Source: Acetofilamentum sp.
Lineage (GTDB): Bacteria > Bacteroidota > Bacteroidia > Bacteroidales > DYOH01
Reading direction: 5' to 3'
Assembly (NCBI GenBank): GCA_020720625.1
Contig: DYOH01000027.1
Location: forward strand, 1-41,814
Length of the DNA: 41,814 nt
The position numbers and the translations under genes were made by a program. Below are positions 33,806 to 41,814 of this stretch, piece after piece. Every line of letters begins with the position of its first letter. The first letter of the stretch is position 1. The notes beneath the pieces were generated by a model that saw only the letters and a list, made by a program, of their open reading frames with translations, did no database searches and had not been told where the DNA came from.

Positions 33806-35485
33806 TTATTTTAGTTTAAAAGATTTTGTAGCTTCAAAAAGTTCTTTTTTAAACATACTTAGTTGATTTTCCTTTTCTTGGGCACTCCATTGTAACATTT
33901 CGCCCATATAGTCTGCAACTTCGTTTAATTCTGAGGGTATTTCGTTTACAAAAAAGTGAATTTTTCCTGTTCTTCGAACAAAATAGTCGCTAATTGTAAG
34001 TGACATTTCGCAATTTACGGCATACCAAACTTCGGCTTGTAACCAGCTTTTTTTACTGTCGCGATGTTCGCGGTAATAGTCGAAAGCTTTCTCGTTTAAA
34101 GCATCAATATTATTACCATATCTGTAAAATAGTTTTTTATAGTCTTCTACACTGATTCCAGTGGATTTTATTTCATCGTATTTCGCATCTGCATATTCTA
34201 TTAAATAATGCACTTCAGGCGAAAAGTTAAACTCGCCACCAGAGAGTTTAATCTTTTTCGTTTGGCATTTTTTAAATGTACGTTCCGTTTTTTCCGTAAT
34301 TCTTTCAACTACAATGTCTACTACTTTTTTTGCCATGATTCTGTAGCCTGTAAGTTTTCCGCCTGCAATGGAAAGCAAACCACTCTCGGAATAAAATATT
34401 TCGTCTTTTCGGGATAATTCAGATGGATCTTTTCCATCTTCGTGAATCAGCGGACGAACTCCTGACCAAACCGATTCAATATCATCTACGTTCAAATTGG
34501 CTGTTGGCGCTATGCGGTTAATTGCTTTAACCAAATAATCGGCATCTTCGTAAGTAACGGTTGGTTTGTCGAGATTTTCCTGATAATTTGTATCAGTAGT
34601 ACCAATGTAAACCACATTAAAACGCGGTATGGCAAACACCATGCGGTTATCTCCCACGTCGAAATATATGGCGTGATTTAAATTGAATTTGGATTTGGGC
34701 ACAACAATATGAATTCCTTTTGTGTGATGCAGTGTTTTTCCTTTTTTTGATTTGTCCATTAGGCGCAATTCATCTACCCAAATGCCGGCTGCGTTTACTG
34801 TTTCGGGTGCATTTATGCTATAAGTTTCGCCGCTCAACATGTCTTTTACCAATGCACCGGTTATTTTGCCGTCGGCGTAAGTAAATTCCTCTGCTTTTAC
34901 GTAATTAACACACAAAGCACCATATTCAACTGCCTTTTTCAGGGCTTCAATGGTTAATCGCGAATCGTCTGTTTTATATTCGTAATATAAGGCACCTGAT
35001 TCGAGCATTTCACTGTCGATTAAAGGTTCCTTTTGCACCGTTTCTTCGCGCGTGAGCATTCTTTTGTGTTCACTTTTTTTCACTCCGGCAAGGTAGTCAT
35101 AAAGCATAAGGCCTATAGATGTTGTAAAGCTTCCCAAGGAACCATTTTTAACGATGGGCAGAATCATTTTTTCTGGTATTACAATATGTGGAGCGTTTTG
35201 GTGCACAATTTCTCGTTCGCGACCAACTTCGTGAACAAGGCCAAATTCGAGATGCTCCAGATATCTTAATCCACCATGCACTAATTTAGTAGACCGACTG
35301 CTGGTTCCCGAAGCAAAATCGCTTTTTTCAACTAGGCCTACTTTTAAGCCTCGCAAAGCTGCATCAAGAGCTATACCGGCTCCAGTTATTCCACCTCCGA
35401 TAACGAGCAAATCCAAAGGCCCTTTGCTCATTTTTTCGATAATAGATTTGCGTTTCTGTGCCGAAAATTTCAGGTTATCTTTCAT
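33806..35485 (-). CDS. glpD: Aerobic-type glycerol-3-phosphate dehydrogenase (paralog 2)
   Basis: A 559-residue FAD-dependent enzyme of the GlpD family, oxidising sn-glycerol-3-phosphate to DHAP at the inner membrane and feeding electrons to quinone. The FAD-binding Rossmann motif is VIGGGITGAGIALDAALRG (from Gly30). The TKLVHGGLRYLEH block follows, then GTTDTNY and the WSGVRPLI and AGGKLTGYR motifs. The helical DAO_C domain ends the protein. It is closer to textbook GlpD than the paralog at 9.4-11.1 kb and stands alone, with its own terminator. The start used is the first ATG; an internal ATG at residue 19 would leave only a few residues before the FAD motif and is less likely. No glpF or glpK is in view. 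Confidence 0.93.
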   Translation of the reverse strand: MKDNLKFSAQKRKSIIEKMSKGPLDLLVIGGGITGAGIALDAALRGLKVGLVEKSDFASGTSSRSTKLVHGGLRYLEHLEFGLVHEVGREREIVHQNAPHIVIPEKMILPIVKNGSLGSFTTSIGLMLYDYLAGVKKSEHKRMLTREETVQKEPLIDSEMLESGALYYEYKTDDSRLTIEALKKAVEYGALCVNYVKAEEFTYADGKITGALVKDMLSGETYSINAPETVNAAGIWVDELRLMDKSKKGKTLHHTKGIHIVVPKSKFNLNHAIYFDVGDNRMVFAIPRFNVVYIGTTDTNYQENLDKPTVTYEDADYLVKAINRIAPTANLNVDDIESVWSGVRPLIHEDGKDPSELSRKDEIFYSESGLLSIAGGKLTGYRIMAKKVVDIVVERITEKTERTFKKCQTKKIKLSGGEFNFSPEVHYLIEYADAKYDEIKSTGISVEDYKKLFYRYGNNIDALNEKAFDYYREHRDSKKSWLQAEVWYAVNCEMSLTISDYFVRRTGKIHFFVNEIPSELNEVADYMGEMLQWSAQEKENQLSMFKKELFEATKSFKLK

Positions 35486-35608
35486 TTTTTCTTTTCAATT
35501 TAGTTTTTCTTCTTTAGTTATCTGTAGTTTATATTTTGTATTCTCAGTAGTATATCGATGTATTTTTAAATTAATGTATTTGCATTAGGTAAATCATGCT
35601 ATAATTTC

Positions 35609-35616
35609 TATTTTTG
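35609..35616 (+). promoter_or_regulatory. Candidate -7 box for the Ig-like lipoprotein operon
   Basis: TATTTTTG fits TAnnTTTG. Transcription from about 35623 would leave only 4 nt before an ATG at 35627 but about 30 nt before the preferred ATG at 35654. The nearest TTTG upstream is 26 nt away, longer than usual. Confidence 0.4.
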
Positions 35617-35653
35617 TTTTTTAAAAATGGAATTTTTTCTGCATATCAAATAT

Positions 35654-37837
35654 ATGAATAAATATTTATTAAATACAGGACTTTTATTAGCTTTTGTATA
35701 TTTATTATTTGGGTCATGCGCTCAAGTAGGGTCTATTTCGGGTGGCGAAAAAGATACTTTGCCTCCGATACCAATTAAGTTTTCCCCGGATTTTGGAATT
35801 ACACGATTTGATGATGATAAAATTTTTATCAGATTTAATGAGTATTTCGAACTTAAAGATGTTTTCAATCAATTTGTTGTTTCGCCGCCATTGGAAGAAA
35901 TGCCGGAAGTAAAGCTTAAGGGAAAAGTGCTGGAAATCCGGATTTTAGGCGATTTGAAGTCTGAAACAACTTATAATTTCGATTTTAATCAATCGGTTGC
36001 CGATTTTACTGAAGCAAATGTTTTGAATGGTTTTCAGTATGTTTGCTCAACCGGCGATTTTTTGGATACCATGCAAGTTTCAGGAGTTTTAAAGGATGCT
36101 CGTACAATGGAGCCTGTAGAAGCTGCCTATGTTTATTTATATAGATATTTTAACGATACTGTGCCTGCCAAAGTACTTCCCGACTATTTAGCCAAATCCA
36201 ATAAGCGTGGCGAATTTAGAATTAGAAATGTGGCTATGGGTAAATACTATGTTTTTGCACTTAAAGACATGAATACAAATTTAAAGTATGATCAAACCAT
36301 TGAGAAAATTGCCTTTCTGTCGGGACAAATAAATACATCTGTTAAACAAATTCAGGTGGTTGACACTTTAACTTTCGATTCATTAGTTTTTGGAAAACGC
36401 AGAAAAGTAATTGATACTATTGAAGTACAGGAAATTATCAGGTATACCGATTTTCGATTTCTCCCTGATAGTATTGAACTTTTTATGTTTGATGAAGATG
36501 ATGAAAATCAATATATTAAAAATGCTAAGCGATTCATGCCGGGAGCTATCAGCCTAAGCATGAAGAGGCCCGTTACGAAAGATTTTTCTATTGATTTTTA
36601 TACAGGAAAATTATTGAAAAAAGAATTATTGCATGACTGGAACGAACAAAAAGATTCACTTGTGTTATGGATACTGAATAGCGATGTGGTAGCACGCGAT
36701 ACAATTGGCTTATATGTGAATTATCTGAAGCAAGATTCATTAAAAAAGTGGGTTAAAACTACTGATACCCTTAAAATGGGTTTTGATTTTGAAAAGCTGT
36801 CTGATGAAAAAGAAAAATCAGAAAGAGGAAAAGAATCTGCGCAAAATATACAGAAATTGTCTGATTTGCAGGTGAAAATACTAAACATTAAGCAGAACTT
36901 TTTAGATGTAAATCAAAATATTAAAATTCAAAGCAATATTCCCTTACAAAAATATAATGCCATGCATGTATTGCTTTTTGAATTGGCCGATTCTCTTGTA
37001 AAAAAATATGATCAGAAACGTTTAAAATCAGGTGTTTTTATGGATGAGACTTCTTCCGGAATTACCGAAGCTCGCAGAATTTCGGCAACGGGTGTTAAAG
37101 CAGTATTTGCCAATGAAAAGTCTACAAATGTATCTGTAAAATCGCTCAACTTTGATTTGAAGAAGGCTCCGGTACTAAAATATAATGAGTTGAAGGATAC
37201 TCTTTTTATTGAGTTTGATGCCGCAGATGTTAAATCCAAAGATACTTTGAAGTTTGTTTTAAATTATCAAATGAAATTGCTCATTGGTGAACAGCCATTT
37301 GCCGACACAATGGAGCTGGCCATGGAACGTTCGGTTTTTGAAGTTTTCGGAACGAAGGTAAAATTTGAATTGCTTCCGGTTGATTCAGTAAAGCGTAGTT
37401 ATGAATTGAAATTTAAGGCCATCAATGATGGACGTAAATATGCATTAATTTTCCCCCAAAAATGGGCAACCGATATTTTTGGTCATTTGCCGGATAGTTC
37501 ATATAACGAATTTTTAGTTCGTCCGGATGATTATTATGGAAATTTAGTTTTAAATTTGAAGAAACAGCCCAATGAATTATTATTTGAATTGAGTGAAGAA
37601 AAGGGTGAGATTGTAAGAAAATTGACTCTGACTGAGAAAAATGTATTAAGTATTGAGAAATTGCCTCCCGGAAAATACGTGATTAATGCATATTCCGATG
37701 CAAACAAAAATGGTAAATGGGATACCGGCGATTTTAAAGCAAATCGACAACCAGAAAAGGTTTATTTATTGAAAAAAACATTAACAATACGCTCGGGCTG
37801 GGATACTGAAGAAGATTGGGATTTTTCTAAAAAATAA
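35654..37837 (+). CDS. Lipoprotein with N-terminal SbsA/Big_5-type Ig-like domain
   Basis: A 727-residue lipoprotein. The ATG at 35654 gives MNKYLLNTGLLLAFVYLLFGSC with a lipobox Cys near residue 22. Starting at 35627 would add nine residues and misplace the signal peptide. Residues about 30-125 form an SbsA/Big_5-like Ig domain (GGEKDTLPP, FIRFNEYFEL, ETTYNFDF). Next comes a small carboxypeptidase-regulatory-like module (VSGVLKDARTMEPVEAAYVYLY). A long beta-rich region of unknown fold follows. A final domain (LPPGKYVINAYSDANKNGKWD) is typical of extracytoplasmic Bacteroidota lipoproteins. It is followed after 3 nt by the thiamine-binding gene, so it heads a three-gene operon. The function of this widespread family is not established. 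Confidence 0.82.
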   Translation: MNKYLLNTGLLLAFVYLLFGSCAQVGSISGGEKDTLPPIPIKFSPDFGITRFDDDKIFIRFNEYFELKDVFNQFVVSPPLEEMPEVKLKGKVLEIRILGDLKSETTYNFDFNQSVADFTEANVLNGFQYVCSTGDFLDTMQVSGVLKDARTMEPVEAAYVYLYRYFNDTVPAKVLPDYLAKSNKRGEFRIRNVAMGKYYVFALKDMNTNLKYDQTIEKIAFLSGQINTSVKQIQVVDTLTFDSLVFGKRRKVIDTIEVQEIIRYTDFRFLPDSIELFMFDEDDENQYIKNAKRFMPGAISLSMKRPVTKDFSIDFYTGKLLKKELLHDWNEQKDSLVLWILNSDVVARDTIGLYVNYLKQDSLKKWVKTTDTLKMGFDFEKLSDEKEKSERGKESAQNIQKLSDLQVKILNIKQNFLDVNQNIKIQSNIPLQKYNAMHVLLFELADSLVKKYDQKRLKSGVFMDETSSGITEARRISATGVKAVFANEKSTNVSVKSLNFDLKKAPVLKYNELKDTLFIEFDAADVKSKDTLKFVLNYQMKLLIGEQPFADTMELAMERSVFEVFGTKVKFELLPVDSVKRSYELKFKAINDGRKYALIFPQKWATDIFGHLPDSSYNEFLVRPDDYYGNLVLNLKKQPNELLFELSEEKGEIVRKLTLTEKNVLSIEKLPPGKYVINAYSDANKNGKWDTGDFKANRQPEKVYLLKKTLTIRSGWDTEEDWDFSKK

Positions 37838-37840
37838 ATT

Positions 37841-38152
37841 ATGTCGGTAATAATGGAATTCGCTATTTTTCCAACGCGAAAGGCAGAGAGCCTGAGCACT
37901 GAAGTTGCTAAAGTTGTAGCTTTTATTAAGTCAACGGGCTATTCTTATACTTTGGGAGCTATGGGAACAACCATAGAAACGCCCGGAATGGAAGAAGCTA
38001 CCGAAATATTGCTTAAGTCGCAACAAATTTTGGCCGCTTCTGCTGATAGGGTTTATTGTACTGCCAAATTCGATATTGTAAATAAACCAGGCATGCGTAT
38101 GCATGAAAAAATTGCTTCTGTTCAAAAAAAGATAGGTGAAGTGCAAAAATAG
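37841..38152 (+). CDS. MTH1187-family (DUF77) thiamine-binding protein
   Basis: A 103-residue cytoplasmic ferredoxin-like fold protein of the MTH1187/YkoF-related family. Recognisable features are MEFAIFPT at the start, the helix with AKVVAFIKSTGYSYTLGAMGTTIE, and the C-terminal strand-helix DRVYCTAKFDIVNKPG. Family members form multimers and bind thiamine or related ligands. The coding region starts 3 nt after the lipoprotein stop. A second ATG at codon 5 is a possible alternative. The 3' end overlaps the GTG start proposed for the next gene by 17 nt. Why a thiamine-binding protein is linked to two envelope proteins is unclear. Confidence 0.88.
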   Translation: MSVIMEFAIFPTRKAESLSTEVAKVVAFIKSTGYSYTLGAMGTTIETPGMEEATEILLKSQQILAASADRVYCTAKFDIVNKPGMRMHEKIASVQKKIGEVQK

Positions 38153-38966
38153 AATTTTGAGACATATTGTGCTCATTTTGTTATTTTTAAATTTATCCAC
38201 TTTAGGCTTTGCGCAATGTGGCGGAAAAAATTTTGCCTACAAGGTGGGTGAAAAAATTGACTATAATATTGCCTATAGCTTAGGTTTTATATGGGTTGAT
38301 GCCGGAAAAGTTTCTTTCGAAGTAAAGAGAGCTTATTACCGGGGTAAACCAGTTTTACACTTTTATAGTTTTGGAACCAGTTTACCAAATTACGACTGGT
38401 TTTTCAGGGTACGCGACGTATGGGAGTCTTATTCTGATACTTGTTGTATTAAACCTTACTATTTTTACAGAAATTCAGAAGAGGGTTCCTATCGCGCTAG
38501 GGATAAATACTGGTACGACTATGAGCATCAAAAGGTTTATGTGGAAACTCAAAACTCAAATAAATCTCTTCTCCTAGATACGCTTCAAATTATGCCTTGT
38601 TTGCTCGATTTAATGAGTGGAATTTATTATGTTCGTAATGTCGATTTTGGTAAGTTAAAGATAAATGATAAAATTGATTTACAATTTATTCTCGAAAACG
38701 AAGTTTTCGACAAGCTCTACGCCAGATATCTTGGGCTCGAAGAAATTACCCTACACGATGGTCAAAAGTATATGTGTTACAAAATTAGGCCATACCTCGT
38801 AGAAGGGACTATATTTGAGGGTGGAGAAAAGATGAGTGTTTGGATTTCGAGTGATGGAAATAACGTTCCTATTTTGGTTGAAGCTGAAGTACTCGTGGGC
38901 TCTATTAAAGCTGAAGTTCAAAAAGTATCAGGACTAAAATATCCATTTAAACCCATGGGAAAATAG
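38136..38966 (+). CDS. Exported DUF3108 domain protein
   Basis: A protein of up to 276 residues with an N-terminal signal peptide (hydrophobic core HIVLILLFLNLST, cleavage near GFAQ). The mature domain, with YKVGEKIDYNIAYSLGFIWVDAGKVSF, is typical of DUF3108. That family forms periplasmic beta-rich proteins of unknown function with lipoprotein-localisation-like folds. No ATG is available. Either GTG at 38136, overlapping the preceding gene by 17 nt, or TTG at 38157, 5 nt after its stop and giving MRHIVLILL, must be used; both suit translational coupling. It is the last gene of the operon beginning with the Ig-like lipoprotein. Confidence 0.85.
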   Translation: MKCKNRILRHIVLILLFLNLSTLGFAQCGGKNFAYKVGEKIDYNIAYSLGFIWVDAGKVSFEVKRAYYRGKPVLHFYSFGTSLPNYDWFFRVRDVWESYSDTCCIKPYYFYRNSEEGSYRARDKYWYDYEHQKVYVETQNSNKSLLLDTLQIMPCLLDLMSGIYYVRNVDFGKLKINDKIDLQFILENEVFDKLYARYLGLEEITLHDGQKYMCYKIRPYLVEGTIFEGGEKMSVWISSDGNNVPILVEAEVLVGSIKAEVQKVSGLKYPFKPMGK

Positions 38967-38974
38967 TAATTATT

Positions 38975-39006
38975 TTGTGCTTTTCTGATAAAAGAAATTA
39001 ACTTTG
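38975..39006 (+). promoter_or_regulatory. Promoter of glnS
   Basis: TTG at 38975-38977 and TAACTTTG at 38999-39006 are 21 nt apart, a good Bacteroidota promoter. The start near 39013 leaves a short leader of about 16 nt. Confidence 0.7.
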
Positions 39007-39028
39007 CCAGTCCAAAAAATTTACATGT

Positions 39029-40741
39029 ATGGAAGATAAAAGCGAATTATTGAATTCCGAAGAACGTTCACTCAATTTTATTGAACAAATTGTTGAAACT
39101 GATATACAGAACAAAAAAAATAAGGGTCTGGTTTATACTCGTTTTCCACCTGAACCTAATGGCTATCTGCATATTGGACATGCCAAATCGATTGTCTTAA
39201 ACTTTGGTGTTGCACAAAAATATGGTGGTAAAACCAATTTACGCTTCGATGACACCAATCCGGTTACAGAGGATACTGAATATGTGGATTCCATACAAGA
39301 AGACATTAAATGGCTTGGCGCTGAGTGGGTGGGTGAAGCCCGCTACGCAAGCGATTATTTTGAACAACTCTACCAATGGGCCGAAAAAATAATTCTTGAC
39401 GGTAAGGCCTATGTGGATGATCAATCGGCTGAAATTATTTCGCAGCAAAAAGGAACTCCCACGCAGCCCGGAACTGAAAGTCCTTATCGCAGCCGGTCGG
39501 TTGAAGAAAATTTAGATCTTTTCAGACGCATGCGTGCCGGCGAATTTAAAAACGGCGTAAAGGTATTGCGTGCAAAAATTGATATGGCTTCGCCCAATAT
39601 GCACATGCGCGACCCTATAATGTACCGCATTTTGCATGCCCATCATCACCGCACCAGAGATCAGTGGTGCATTTATCCAATGTACGATTACGCACACGGA
39701 CAGTCGGATTATATCGAAGGGATTACCCATTCACTCTGTACGCTCGAATTTGAAGTTCACAGACCGCTATACGACTGGTTTCTGGAACAAATTTATACCC
39801 AGGAAACAGTTAGACCTCGTCAGATTGAATTTGCTCGCCTCAACCTGAATTATACCGTGATGAGCAAACGCAAACTGCTCGAATTGGTTAACAAAAAGCT
39901 GGTAAACGGCTGGGACGACCCACGCATGCCCACCATTACCGGATTGCGTCGAAGAGGTTATACTCCCGAAGCCATAAGAACGTTTGCCGACAGAATAGGT
40001 ATTGCCAGACGAGACAACATTATTGATGTTGGTCTGCTGGAATTCAGCATCAGGGAAGATTTGAACAAAAAAGCCACACGTGTAATGGCGGTTTTGGACC
40101 CGATAAAACTGGTGATTGATAATTATCCAAACGGAAAAGAAGAATGGCTGGAGACTGAGAATAATCCAGAAGATGAAAGCGCAGGTAAAAGAAAAATTCC
40201 CTTTGGACGTGAATTGTTTATCGAGCGCGACGATTTTATGGAAAATCCGCCTAAAAAATACTTCCGCCTTAGCCCCGGAAACGAGGTACGCCTTAAAAGT
40301 GCTTATATTATTAAATGTGTGAATGTTGAAAAAGATGAAAATGGCGTAATAAAGCTTATTCATTGTACTTACGATGAGGAGTCGCGCAGCGGAAGCGGCA
40401 CAGAAGCCAGCAAACGAAAAGTTAAAGGCACTTTGCACTGGGTTTCGGCACAACATGCTATTGATGCTGAGGTACGTTTATACGACCGCCTCTTCAACGA
40501 TCCCGACCCTGCCGGACATAAAGACGTTGATTTTAAAGAGTTTCTAAATCCGGACTCTCTTACCATTCTGAAAAATTGTAAACTAGAGCCAATGCTGGCA
40601 AACGCTAAAGCCGGAGAAGGTTTTCAGTTCCAACGATTAGGATATTTTAGCGTGGATAAAGACTCTATGCCCAACAATTTGTTATTTAATAAAACAGTCG
40701 GATTAAAGGATGCTTGGGCCAAGGAAATGGTCAAAGAATAA
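39029..40741 (+). CDS. glnS: Glutaminyl-tRNA synthetase
   Basis: A 570-residue class I aminoacyl-tRNA synthetase that charges tRNA-Gln. The opening [16 protein letters not shown] holds the HIGH signature (residues 48-51) with the GlnRS-specific PPEPNG lead. The KMSKS equivalent is MSKRK (278-282). The central [14 protein letters not shown] and the C-terminal beta-barrel anticodon domain (ending LPNNL-like in [18 protein letters not shown]) complete the bacterial GlnRS, at normal length. The presence of GlnRS means direct charging of tRNA-Gln rather than sole reliance on GatCAB. It has its own promoter, and lpxH follows 71 nt later after a hairpin. Confidence 0.97.
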   Translation: MEDKSELLNSEERSLNFIEQIVETDIQNKKNKGLVYTRFPPEPNGYLHIGHAKSIVLNFGVAQKYGGKTNLRFDDTNPVTEDTEYVDSIQEDIKWLGAEWVGEARYASDYFEQLYQWAEKIILDGKAYVDDQSAEIISQQKGTPTQPGTESPYRSRSVEENLDLFRRMRAGEFKNGVKVLRAKIDMASPNMHMRDPIMYRILHAHHHRTRDQWCIYPMYDYAHGQSDYIEGITHSLCTLEFEVHRPLYDWFLEQIYTQETVRPRQIEFARLNLNYTVMSKRKLLELVNKKLVNGWDDPRMPTITGLRRRGYTPEAIRTFADRIGIARRDNIIDVGLLEFSIREDLNKKATRVMAVLDPIKLVIDNYPNGKEEWLETENNPEDESAGKRKIPFGRELFIERDDFMENPPKKYFRLSPGNEVRLKSAYIIKCVNVEKDENGVIKLIHCTYDEESRSGSGTEASKRKVKGTLHWVSAQHAIDAEVRLYDRLFNDPDPAGHKDVDFKEFLNPDSLTILKNCKLEPMLANAKAGEGFQFQRLGYFSVDKDSMPNNLLFNKTVGLKDAWAKEMVKE

Positions 40742-40754
40742 TCTGCTTTCCATA

Positions 40755-40787
40755 TAATTTTGCCCCGATAGTTTTTTGCTGTCGGGG
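40755..40787 (+). promoter_or_regulatory. Hairpin and candidate -7 box between glnS and lpxH
   Basis: CCCCGATAG (40763-40771) pairs with CTGTCGGGG (40779-40787), 9 bp with one wobble and a T6-containing loop. It lacks a trailing T tract on either strand, so it may terminate poorly or stabilise an RNA end. TAATTTTG at 40755-40762 directly before it fits the -7 box and could start lpxH transcription inside the hairpin. No -33 TTG is visible. Confidence 0.4.
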
Positions 40788-40812
40788 TAGGAAAGAACCT
40801 AAGTAAAGTTTT

Positions 40813-41556
40813 ATGCCTGAAGAAAAAACCATTTATTTTATTTCAGATTTACATTTAGGTTTTCCCGACGAAGAAAGCAGTCGACAAAGGGAAAAGAAAA
40901 TTGTGCAATGGCTGACTCAAATTCAGGCTAATTGCGATGAACTTTTTTTGGTGGGCGACGTTTTTGATTTTTGGCACGAATGGAAATACGTTGTACCCAA
41001 GGGCTATAACCGATTTTTGGGAAAACTTGCAGAATTTACTGATGCTGGAATTACGGTTCATTTTTTTACCGGTAATCACGATATATGGGCTTATGACTAT
41101 TTGAGTAGTGAAATTGGCCTGAAAATTCACAAAACAGCCCTGAAAATGGAACGACAAAGCCGCCAAATCTATATCGCTCATGGTGACGGACTTGGGCCGG
41201 GTGATTGGAATTACAAGTTACTCAAAAAAATATTTACATCTTCAATGTTACAATGGCTTTTTGCCCGCTTACACCCCAATTTTGCTATGTCCTTTGGATT
41301 AAGCTGGTCGAGAAGCAGTCGCAACCGCGAAAAATACTTGCCATTTCTCGAAGAAAATGAATGGCTCATTCAGCATTCGAGAGCAGTGCTATTATCAGAA
41401 CATTTCGATTATTTTATCTACGGACATCGCCATGTACCCTCGTTTTATACGCTAAACGAAAAATCTGTGTACATCAATCTTGGTCAATGGATTAACCAAT
41501 TCCATTTCGGGCTGATGCAGAACGGTAAAATTACGCAGGAGAAAGCGGAAATATAG
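40813..41556 (+). CDS. lpxH: UDP-2,3-diacylglucosamine diphosphatase (LpxH-type)
   Basis: A 247-residue calcineurin-like metallophosphoesterase. The metal-binding motifs are in order: SDLHLG (Asp12, His14), GDVFDFW (Asp49), GNHD (Asn88, His89), HGDG (His123) and GHRHVP near residue 212. The GDVFDFW form and overall length match LpxH, the peripheral membrane enzyme that cleaves UDP-2,3-diacylglucosamine to lipid X in lipid A synthesis. Bacteroidota often carry LpxH-like paralogs, so a related UDP-diacylglucosamine pyrophosphatase role is the only realistic alternative. It lies 71 nt after glnS. Confidence 0.88.
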   Translation: MPEEKTIYFISDLHLGFPDEESSRQREKKIVQWLTQIQANCDELFLVGDVFDFWHEWKYVVPKGYNRFLGKLAEFTDAGITVHFFTGNHDIWAYDYLSSEIGLKIHKTALKMERQSRQIYIAHGDGLGPGDWNYKLLKKIFTSSMLQWLFARLHPNFAMSFGLSWSRSSRNREKYLPFLEENEWLIQHSRAVLLSEHFDYFIYGHRHVPSFYTLNEKSVYINLGQWINQFHFGLMQNGKITQEKAEI

Positions 41557-41562
41557 GAACTG

Positions 41563-41586
41563 TTTATTCGTTTATTCGTTTATTTG
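41563..41586. repeat. Short tandem repeat, three 8-bp units
   Basis: TTTATTCG, TTTATTCG and TTTATTTG follow each other directly, 7 nt after the lpxH stop. The array overlaps the end of the YhcG-like remnant on the other strand. Confidence 0.7.
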
Positions 41587-41733
41587 ATTATTCAAGTCTT
41601 TTGAAATCAGTTTTATTAATTCGGTTTCAGTGGGCAAATACAGCATATAGCGTTTTGCCAAAAGTTGTTGATTGTCATGCAAAACCGAATATTTTACAAC
41701 GGTTTCGTCTTTGTCGGCACACAACAAAATACC
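41572..41733 (-). pseudogene. C-terminal remnant of a YhcG-like (DUF1016/PDDEXK) nuclease
   Basis: The minus strand from 41733 to the stop at 41574-41572 encodes 53 residues beginning GILLCADKDETVVKYSV and continuing to KRYMLYLPTETELIKLIS. I recognise this as the conserved C terminus of the YhcG family, in which a DUF1016 N-terminal domain is joined to a PDDEXK nuclease domain. Immediately upstream in the same frame is a TAG stop (41736-41734), and the DNA beyond it is GC-richer and unrelated. So either most of the gene has been lost or a rearrangement or repeat junction lies near 41735. It is convergent with lpxH. Assignment rests on pattern memory of a short stretch. Confidence 0.6.
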
Positions 41734-41798
41734 CTAGTTCGTCAAAAGCTGTATCGAAACAGTTGGGAGGTCGGTTCTACCGCCGTCCGAGCATTCTT

Positions 41799-41814
41799 GC
41801 AGGCTCCTGCCTGC
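41799..41814. repeat. GC-rich palindrome ending at the last base of the window
   Basis: GCAGGC-TCCT-GCCTGC is a perfect 6-bp hairpin whose second arm ends exactly at the final base. The last 55 bases are much more GC-rich than the rest of the contig. This may be one half of a longer palindrome or a dispersed repeat at which the assembly stopped. Confidence 0.55.

Noticed and set aside
39767-40456. Long open frame of 229 codons on the minus strand inside glnS
   Set aside because: It is fully antisense to a complete, unmistakable glutaminyl-tRNA synthetase gene and its translation has no family features.

Overview
The window looks like a chromosomal contig from a free-living member of the Bacteroidota, probably Bacteroidales-like. 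It is AT-rich. Several genes have the Bacteroidota housekeeping promoter (TTG, about 18-21 nt, TAnnTTTG), and Shine-Dalgarno sequences are mostly absent. It also carries type IX secretion (T9SS) hallmarks: a type A sorting domain, a type B (CHU_C/gliding-associated) sorting domain and a PorP/SprF protein.

Layout. (1) 0.1-2.5 kb: an AlgI-like MBOAT acyltransferase with an SGNH-like partner. (2) 2.6-6.1 kb: tRNA-Thr(CGT), then the translation operon thrS-infC-rpmI-rplT, closed by a strong terminator. (3) 6.1-11.1 kb, minus strand: an operon of a GlpD-like FAD dehydrogenase, an alkyl-DHAP-synthase-like FAD enzyme and an FGGY kinase of unknown substrate. (4) 11.7-17.4 kb: a membrane-bound TPR/PAS/LuxR-type sensor-regulator, an exported ankyrin protein, a small outer-membrane barrel protein and a small exported DUF1566-like protein. 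The ankyrin and barrel promoters share a TGTC direct repeat with an 11-bp period. (5) 17.7-32.7 kb: a 4352-residue secreted multidomain protein with eight LamG-like jelly rolls and a type A sorting domain, followed by a small type B sorting-domain protein that overlaps a porP/sprF gene by 4 nt. The giant and the small protein share an unnamed module, called here the ECRG module. (6) 33.2-41.6 kb: a macro-domain protein, a second glpD (minus strand), an Ig-like lipoprotein, an MTH1187-type thiamine-binding protein, a DUF3108 protein, glnS and lpxH. The right edge holds a short YhcG-like nuclease remnant and a GC-rich palindrome exactly at the last base.

The most interesting part is 11.7-32.7 kb. 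It looks like a surface module: a giant adhesin-like protein, a small type-B protein translationally coupled to its PorP-type outer-membrane partner, and upstream envelope genes with a shared candidate operator. The three-gene FGGY/AGPS-like/GlpD operon is a second candidate for an undescribed pathway. No CRISPR array, transposase, rRNA or complete prophage is visible.
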